DNA from: UBA4844 sp050943255
GTDB lineage: Bacteria > Bacillota > Syntrophomonadia > Syntrophomonadales > Syntrophomonadaceae
Assembly (NCBI GenBank): GCA_050943255.1
Contig: JBMNOV010000004.1
Location: 1 to 64,000, forward strand
DNA length: 64,000 nucleotides
Reading direction: 5' to 3'
The notes beneath the pieces were generated by a model. That model saw only the letters and a list, made by a program, of their open reading frames with translations. It did no database searches and was not told the DNA's origin. The translations under genes were made by a program, and so were the position numbers. This document shows positions 59,090 to 64,000 of the stretch, one piece after another. Every line of letters starts with the position of its first letter. The stretch's first letter is position 1.

Positions 59090-60235
59090 TTGCACAATAC
59101 CAACTTATCTATAGGTCAAGTTTCCTTCTTATTATTCATGATTCTTTTAGGTAATACTTTTGCTACTACCCCAATTAGCGGAGTTGGCCGGGATATCTGG
59201 CTAATTATTCTGCTCTCATCAGTAACAGGACTTTATCTAATATTGGCAATGGTAACTATACAACGGGCTTTCCCTGGCCAAAGTATTATCCAGATAAGTG
59301 AAATCTGCCTAGGTAAAATAGCAGGCAAGACACTAAATTTATTATTCATAACCATAATATTTTATATCACGATTATCTACCTTTCTGACCTCTGTATCGT
59401 GATAAGAACCCTACTCCCTTTTTTAACCTGTAATCTGCTGCGCCCCTTGATTATGTTTACGGCAGTTTTTTGTATTTACAAAGGAATTAACTCGATCGGG
59501 CGGCTAGCTGAACTCATAATGCCGTTAATCTTACTTTTTATTACAGCCAATCTCTTGGTTATCAGTACTACCACTGATTTTTTCAGGATATATCCCCTGC
59601 TAGCTGATTGGAGAATAATTGCAGGTGGTCTTATTGATGCGGCTGGCTGGCCTTATTCCGGTATTATCGTCATAGCTATACTATTACCCTTTGTCTCCGA
59701 TATTAAGCAAAGCACGCGTAGCTTGTATATCTGGTATTTTGTTGGGGTAATAATTTTTACGGTTAGGATCTTGCTGTTAGTGGCTACACTGGGTATAGAA
59801 TATTTAGAATTATCTCGTTTTCCCTTGTATTCTGCCCTGGACAAAACAGCTTTTGCTAATTTTGAGCGGGTGGAGTTGTTCTTTTTTGCCCTCTGGTTTG
59901 TTTTTGGTTTCATGGCCCTATTAATTAATTATCTAGCTGGAATACTGGCTATAAAAGAATGGTTTAATTTAGCAGATATTAGATCAATAATTCTCCCAGC
60001 AGCTTTTTTTCTGGTGGTTATTTCCCTTTACACTTATAGCTCAGACATGGAATTCTATTTCCTGGAGGTTACAACTACCCCTTTGTTAGCGTTATTTATA
60101 AATATACTATACCCAACCATAATTCTCATTGCTCTAAAACTCCGCAGGTCTAAGCTGCCATCAACTCGGGCCCGGTTAAACTCTGCCCCTTCTTTAGCGA
60201 ACGATAAAACATTGGGGAATGTAAAACCAAGATAG
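59090..60235 (+). CDS. Spore germination receptor B subunit (GerAB family), second copy
   Basis: A second GerAB-type membrane protein of 381 aa with ten helices (LSIGQVSFLLFMILLGNTFA, PFLTCNLLRPLIMFTAVFCI, DFFRIYPLLADWRIIAGGLI, ELFFFALWFVFGFMALLINY). It starts with TTG 59090, with AAGGAG 8 nt upstream, 19 bp after the second small gene. Sequence clearly differs from the first B subunit, so it could recognise another germinant with the same A subunit. Its stop lies one base from the mfd stop on the other strand, with no terminator between. Confidence 0.9.
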   Translation: MHNTNLSIGQVSFLLFMILLGNTFATTPISGVGRDIWLIILLSSVTGLYLILAMVTIQRAFPGQSIIQISEICLGKIAGKTLNLLFITIIFYITIIYLSDLCIVIRTLLPFLTCNLLRPLIMFTAVFCIYKGINSIGRLAELIMPLILLFITANLLVISTTTDFFRIYPLLADWRIIAGGLIDAAGWPYSGIIVIAILLPFVSDIKQSTRSLYIWYFVGVIIFTVRILLLVATLGIEYLELSRFPLYSALDKTAFANFERVELFFFALWFVFGFMALLINYLAGILAIKEWFNLADIRSIILPAAFFLVVISLYTYSSDMEFYFLEVTTTPLLALFINILYPTIILIALKLRRSKLPSTRARLNSAPSLANDKTLGNVKPR

Positions 60236-60236
60236 G

Positions 60237-63200
60237 TTAGGGAGATGTTATCATTTCCAGGATTTCTCCCAAACCTTGTAAGGAGGTAGATCTATCCAGG
60301 TTTAGCAAAAGGGTATCATTACCTAGACAGCGGATTTTTAATTTCTGGCTAAGGTTAGAAGAAAGATCCTGAGGTATTTTCCCCATTGTCTTTATCTCTA
60401 CCTGGTACCCTTTCCGGCGCAATGATTTTATATCTTTACTTCGCGCCAAAATGCGTAGTGATGCTATTTGTAAAAAGTTCTCCACCGGGAGAGGAGGATG
60501 TCCAAAACGGTCATTCAATTCACTGCGGATATCTGCTATTTCCTGCTGGTCATGAGCCAGGAGCAGACGCCGGTATAGTCGAATTTTAGTGCCAGAATCA
60601 GGGATATAATCTTCGGGTATATAGTAATCAACATCAATATCCATTTGGGTATTTAACTCCTCCCTGGGGCTTTGCCCCTTAAGACGAGCACTTTCCTGCT
60701 CCAGCAGGCGACAGTAAAGATCAAAACCTACTGCATGAATATGGCCATGCTGTTCTGCTCCTAAAATATTTCCGGCTCCTCTTATTTCTAAATCCCTTAG
60801 GGCTATTTTCATCCCTGAACCTAGTTCATTAAATTCACGAATAGCATTTAACCTTTTTTGAGCTGTTTCCGTAATAACTTTATCAGGACGATAAGTTAAA
60901 TAGGCATAGGCAATACGGTCTGCCCGCCCTACCCGTCCTCGTAGTTGATAAAGCTGAGCCAGCCCCATTTTGTCTGCTTCATCAATTATAATAGTATTTA
61001 CATTGGGCATATCCAGACCTGACTCGATTATGGTGGTACATAATAAGACTTGATATTTCCCTTGTATAAATTCCATTATGACCCGGGATAATTCTTCTTC
61101 ATTCATTTTTCCGTGCCCAATTCCGATGCTAACACCAGGGAAAAGCCCCTGCAGGTGTTGGTGTACCCGGTAAATGTCTTCAATGCGGTTATGAACAAAG
61201 AATACTTGACCCTCACGTTCTAGTTCATTCCATACTGCCCGCGCTACAATCTCATCGTTATATTCTAATACATAAGTAGTAATGGGATAGCGTTGTGGTG
61301 GTGGAGTTTCGATTACACTGAGATCGCGTAGCCCGGTTAATGACATATGCAGGCTGCGGGGAATAGGAGTGGCAGAAAGACTGACTACATCAACTGTTTC
61401 TTTTAATGCTTTAATTTTTTCTTTTTGCGCAACCCCAAAGCGATGCTCTTCGTCGATTACTAATAGTCCAAGATCCTTAAATTGAATATCTCGTGAGAGC
61501 AATCGGTGAGTAGCTATGACTACATCAGTTACTCCCCTTTTTACATCTGCTATTATCCGTTTTTGTTCGCGGCTAGAGCGAAAACGGCTTAATACATCAA
61601 TAGTACAGGGATAACTTTCTAATCTTTCTTTAAAGGTCTGGTAATGCTGTTCAGCCAGAACTGTGGTGGGGACCAGCACAGCTACTTGTTTACCATCCAT
61701 AATAGCCTTAAAAACAGCCCGTATAGCTACCTCGGTTTTACCGTAACCTACATCACCACAGACAAGGCGATCCATAGGTCGTTTGCTCTCCATATCCCGT
61801 TTTACTTCATTAATACTTTTTAGCTGATCCGGGGTTTCTTCATAAGGAAAAGCTGCTTCAAATTCACGCTGCCAGGGGGTATCCTCAGAAAAGGCATACC
61901 CTTCACTAGCCTCCCGGCTAGCATACAAGCGCAGGAGATCTTCTGCCATTTCCCGGACAGATTCAGAAACCTTTTTGCGGGTACGCTCCCATTCATTTCC
62001 TCCCAGCTTGCTTAATCGGGGAGACTTTTCCTGGGAAGTGGTATATTTATAGAGTAAATCCAGTTTATCTACCGGCAGGTATAGTTTATCTGTACCAGCA
62101 TACTGCAGAAGAATATATTCTCGGGTAATACCGTCGTTTTCCACCTGGGTTACCCCCCGAAAAATTCCTATCCCATAATTTTCGTGAACTATATAGTCAC
62201 CTAATTTCAAGTCTTCCAGCAGTAGGCGTTGTTCCGGCCTTTTACGCTGGCGCTTACTAGTTGCGGTAGTTTTACCCCAAATGTCCCTTTCCGTCAACAA
62301 GGCCATTTCCAGAGTTTGGCTAACAAAACCTTTTTCCACGATTCCATCAGTAAATGTGACCGTATTTATATGTCTATCAACAAGCTCCCTTTGCATTTGC
62401 TCCCGGGCTATCTTGCTTTTAATCACCATCTTTATACTGTAGCCTTTCTCTTGCCACTCTTGCAGCCGATTAGTTAGTATGTCCAGATTGGTATAAAAAG
62501 GCTCCATTTCCTGCTGGGAAATATGCTCTAACATAGCTACCTTTACCTGAGGAATATTACCGGGAAAAAAAGAGTGGTATAAAACCGGTCGGGTTTTTAG
62601 CTCTTCCTGCAGGCTCTTTAACTCAAGTATTCTTGGTTCCCTAATAGACTTCCCCTGCTGCCGGGCTTCCTTAATAAACTCCCGGTGACGGCGAATATTT
62701 TTTTCATATGAGCGGTAGCAATCACGAACTTCATCAATAAATAAAGGGGTATCCGGGAGCAGGTAATCTAAGATAGTACTATCCGATTCCCTTTCACAAA
62801 GCTCATCAGCAGGAACTATCTTAATAAACTTTTCGGACTTACCCGAACGTTGACTTTCTATGTCCAAACGGCGGATGGATTCGATATAATCTCCAAAAAA
62901 CTCCATCCGAATAGCTTCCTTTTCGGCTGGAGAAAATATATCAATTATTCCCCCACGCACTGCAAATTCTCCGGCACGGGTAACAGTCGTTACCCGGTTA
63001 TAGCCGTTACTAACCAGGTGGGGCAGGAGTTTGTCAACCGGTTGTTCTACCCCTGGACGTATTTCTAAGGTACCTGCCTGCATTTTTTGAGGACTAATAA
63101 TTGTAAACAGGAAAGCTTCCGGGGTAGCAATAATTATTTGGTTACGTTTAGGATGTTGTAGACATTCCTGCAAGCTTAAAATACGTTTTACTTCTACACT

Positions 63201-63458
63201 GGAATAGTTTTCTTTCATAAAGACAAAATCACGTCCCAGAAACATCAATAAACGGCTTTTATCTATAAACCCCTCCAGTTCATGGGCCAGGTCATATGCT
63301 TTCTCTTCCCCTGCTACCAGACAGAGTAGCTTTCCCGGTAGTAATTTTAGTAATTGGGCCAACACAAAACTCCGGGCGCTCCCCCCCAGCCCGGTTAAAA
63401 TAACATTTTCTTTATTTTGCAGGCATTTAGTTGCCTGTTTTATAACTTCTATATTCAA
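60237..63458 (-). CDS. mfd: Transcription-repair coupling factor Mfd
   Basis: Mfd of about 1073 aa removes RNA polymerase stalled at DNA lesions and recruits UvrA. Order: UvrB-homology region (residues about 10-330), RNAP-interacting domain (LGDYIVHENYGIGIFRGVTQ, about 420), helicase Walker A (LVCGDVGYGKTEVAIRAVFK, about 570), LLVIDEEHRFGVAQKEKIKA (about 670), motif VI (LYQLRGRVGRADRIAYAYL) and the C-terminal TRCF domain. The start is uncertain: ATG 63479 has no ribosome site, while GGGGAGG lies inside it and 12 nt before TTG 63458, which I use. Lies between fin and, across the inserted ger operon, spoVT, as in Bacillus. Confidence 0.95.
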   Translation of the reverse strand: MNIEVIKQATKCLQNKENVILTGLGGSARSFVLAQLLKLLPGKLLCLVAGEEKAYDLAHELEGFIDKSRLLMFLGRDFVFMKENYSSVEVKRILSLQECLQHPKRNQIIIATPEAFLFTIISPQKMQAGTLEIRPGVEQPVDKLLPHLVSNGYNRVTTVTRAGEFAVRGGIIDIFSPAEKEAIRMEFFGDYIESIRRLDIESQRSGKSEKFIKIVPADELCERESDSTILDYLLPDTPLFIDEVRDCYRSYEKNIRRHREFIKEARQQGKSIREPRILELKSLQEELKTRPVLYHSFFPGNIPQVKVAMLEHISQQEMEPFYTNLDILTNRLQEWQEKGYSIKMVIKSKIAREQMQRELVDRHINTVTFTDGIVEKGFVSQTLEMALLTERDIWGKTTATSKRQRKRPEQRLLLEDLKLGDYIVHENYGIGIFRGVTQVENDGITREYILLQYAGTDKLYLPVDKLDLLYKYTTSQEKSPRLSKLGGNEWERTRKKVSESVREMAEDLLRLYASREASEGYAFSEDTPWQREFEAAFPYEETPDQLKSINEVKRDMESKRPMDRLVCGDVGYGKTEVAIRAVFKAIMDGKQVAVLVPTTVLAEQHYQTFKERLESYPCTIDVLSRFRSSREQKRIIADVKRGVTDVVIATHRLLSRDIQFKDLGLLVIDEEHRFGVAQKEKIKALKETVDVVSLSATPIPRSLHMSLTGLRDLSVIETPPPQRYPITTYVLEYNDEIVARAVWNELEREGQVFFVHNRIEDIYRVHQHLQGLFPGVSIGIGHGKMNEEELSRVIMEFIQGKYQVLLCTTIIESGLDMPNVNTIIIDEADKMGLAQLYQLRGRVGRADRIAYAYLTYRPDKVITETAQKRLNAIREFNELGSGMKIALRDLEIRGAGNILGAEQHGHIHAVGFDLYCRLLEQESARLKGQSPREELNTQMDIDVDYYIPEDYIPDSGTKIRLYRRLLLAHDQQEIADIRSELNDRFGHPPLPVENFLQIASLRILARSKDIKSLRRKGYQVEIKTMGKIPQDLSSNLSQKLKIRCLGNDTLLLNLDRSTSLQGLGEILEMITSP

Positions 63459-63570
63459 TCTATTAGCAAACCTCCCCATAAATCAAGGGATAATAATTAG
63501 AAAAACGCACTCAGCCAGCATACTTTCGGCACAGTAATAGTATAATTAATTACTTAAAATTTTTCGTAAC

Positions 63571-63616
63571 AATATACCCAATCGGAGAATTAATACATAA
63601 TCCTATTGGGTATGTT
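63571..63616. repeat. Inverted repeat between fin-like gene and mfd
   Basis: ATACCCAAT (63574-63582) and ATTGGGTAT (63605-63613) pair exactly, with GGA/TCC extending the stem inside after a bulge. There is no clear T-run, so a terminator or an attenuating hairpin upstream of mfd is possible. Confidence 0.55.
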
Positions 63617-63641
63617 TTCTGGTATTATAGAAATTTTTCTC

Positions 63642-63815
63642 TTAATTATAATAGTGTTGTCTTATAATAAAAGCATCCCCTGTTCCCATTTCATGCTCTA
63701 GTTCCAGGGTACAATCCTCACAAGTACCGTTTAACTGTATAGCTCCTTCCGGGCCTTCTACCTCTTCAGTAAAATAAACCAGCTGACAATACTCACAAAC
63801 ATGGTAAATTTTCAT
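63642..63815 (-). CDS. Small zinc-ribbon protein, probable anti-sigma-F factor Fin family
   Basis: A 57-aa protein: KIYHVCEYCQLVYFTEEVEG, then AIQLNGTCEDCTLELEHEMG and a short tail. Two CxxC pairs (residues 7 and 10, 32 and 35) form a likely zinc site. AAAGGAG lies 8 nt before the ATG. Position between pth and mfd equals that of fin (yabK) in B. subtilis, whose product is a small zinc protein that inhibits sigma-F and helps the switch to sigma-G. Similarity here is mainly the double CxxC and place; the sequence is shorter than Bacillus Fin. Family call probable. Confidence 0.65.
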   Translation of the reverse strand: MKIYHVCEYCQLVYFTEEVEGPEGAIQLNGTCEDCTLELEHEMGTGDAFIIRQHYYN

Positions 63816-63877
63816 TATACCTGCTCCTTTGGGTTTTTTTATAGTCTCCCTGAGAAAGCAGGCAAATATACCTTTGA

Positions 63878-64000
63878 TTAATTATACTCATTCATCGCTC
63901 GTTCTATGCCCTGTTTTACCCAGCACTCCACCGCATCAGCCGCCTTCATGATAGTATCATTAATAAGCCCTTGTTCGACAGGACTAAAAATCCCCAACAC
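63878..64000 (-). CDS. pth: Peptidyl-tRNA hydrolase, C-terminal part (cut by window edge)
   Basis: The last 40 codons of a gene running in from the right: VLGIFSPVEQGLINDTIMKA, then ADAVECWVKQGIERAMNEYN. This matches the C-terminal helix of Pth (VLG-F---E---I, then IE-AMN-FN), which frees tRNA from drop-off peptidyl-tRNA. Catalytic residues lie outside the window. In Bacillus pth (spoVC) stands right before fin and mfd, the same order as here, which strengthens the call. Confidence 0.8.
   Translation of the reverse strand: MLGIFSPVEQGLINDTIMKAADAVECWVKQGIERAMNEYN

Noticed and set aside
1..64000. CRISPR arrays, tRNA or rRNA genes, prophage, intact insertion sequences
   Set aside because: No regularly spaced direct repeats, no tRNA-like cloverleaf with CCA-region features, no rRNA signatures and no complete transposase were found on reading both strands.

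Overview
The window looks like a chromosomal segment of an anaerobic, endospore-forming member of the Firmicutes (Clostridia). A Syntrophomonadaceae-type organism is my best guess from gene content and order, but family-level placement is inference. Nearly all genes lie on the minus strand. The exceptions are csaB, a spore germination operon and one gene remnant. The right half follows the Bacillus subtilis order near the replication origin: pth, fin, mfd, spoVT, spoVB, mazG, rqcP, yabP, yabQ, divIC, yabR, spoIIE, tilS, ftsH, and further left folP-folB-folK, coaX, dusB, greA and lysS.

Region 1 (about 1-18.9 kb) concerns the cell surface. It holds a TolC-like protein, two secreted proteins with copper-amine-oxidase-N ('stalk') domains (one is a 764-residue probable surface-layer protein), a large O-antigen-ligase/TPR protein, a multi-domain N-acetylmuramoyl-L-alanine amidase, a LytR-CpsA-Psr ligase, a TagO/WecA-type initiating transferase, the pyruvyl transferase CsaB, two glycosyltransferases and a second O-antigen ligase. 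Together they could make, polymerise, modify and attach a cell-wall polysaccharide.

Region 2 (19-26 kb) has lysS, greA, a three-gene unit of unknown role (XRE-type regulator, 'quinate dehydrogenase-like' protein, unknown protein), dusB, coaX and bioY. bioY has a good BirA operator. Region 3 (26-38.4 kb) begins with an MBOAT acyltransferase and its SGNH-like partner. It continues with a co-directional run of cofactor genes: nadC, nadB, nadA, panD, panC, panB, a DUF2520 oxidoreductase, folK, folB, folP and an HD-domain protein.

Region 4 (38.6-53.2 kb) has ndk, ftsH, tilS, spoIIE, a scar with a decayed transposase and a ProC-like remnant, a Ppx/GppA protein, and the yabR-divIC-yabQ-yabP-rqcP-mazG-spoVB-spoVT block. 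Region 5 (53.4-60.2 kb, plus strand) is a seven-gene germinant-receptor operon (B, A, C, small, C, small, B). Region 6 (60.2-64 kb) is mfd, a small Fin-like zinc protein and the C-terminus of pth, cut by the window edge.

I added genes too short for a 60-residue cutoff: a 58-aa ORF overlapping rqcP, the 57-aa Fin-like gene and the 40-residue pth fragment. Several starts were moved using Shine-Dalgarno and promoter positions. I saw no rRNA, tRNA, CRISPR array or intact mobile element.
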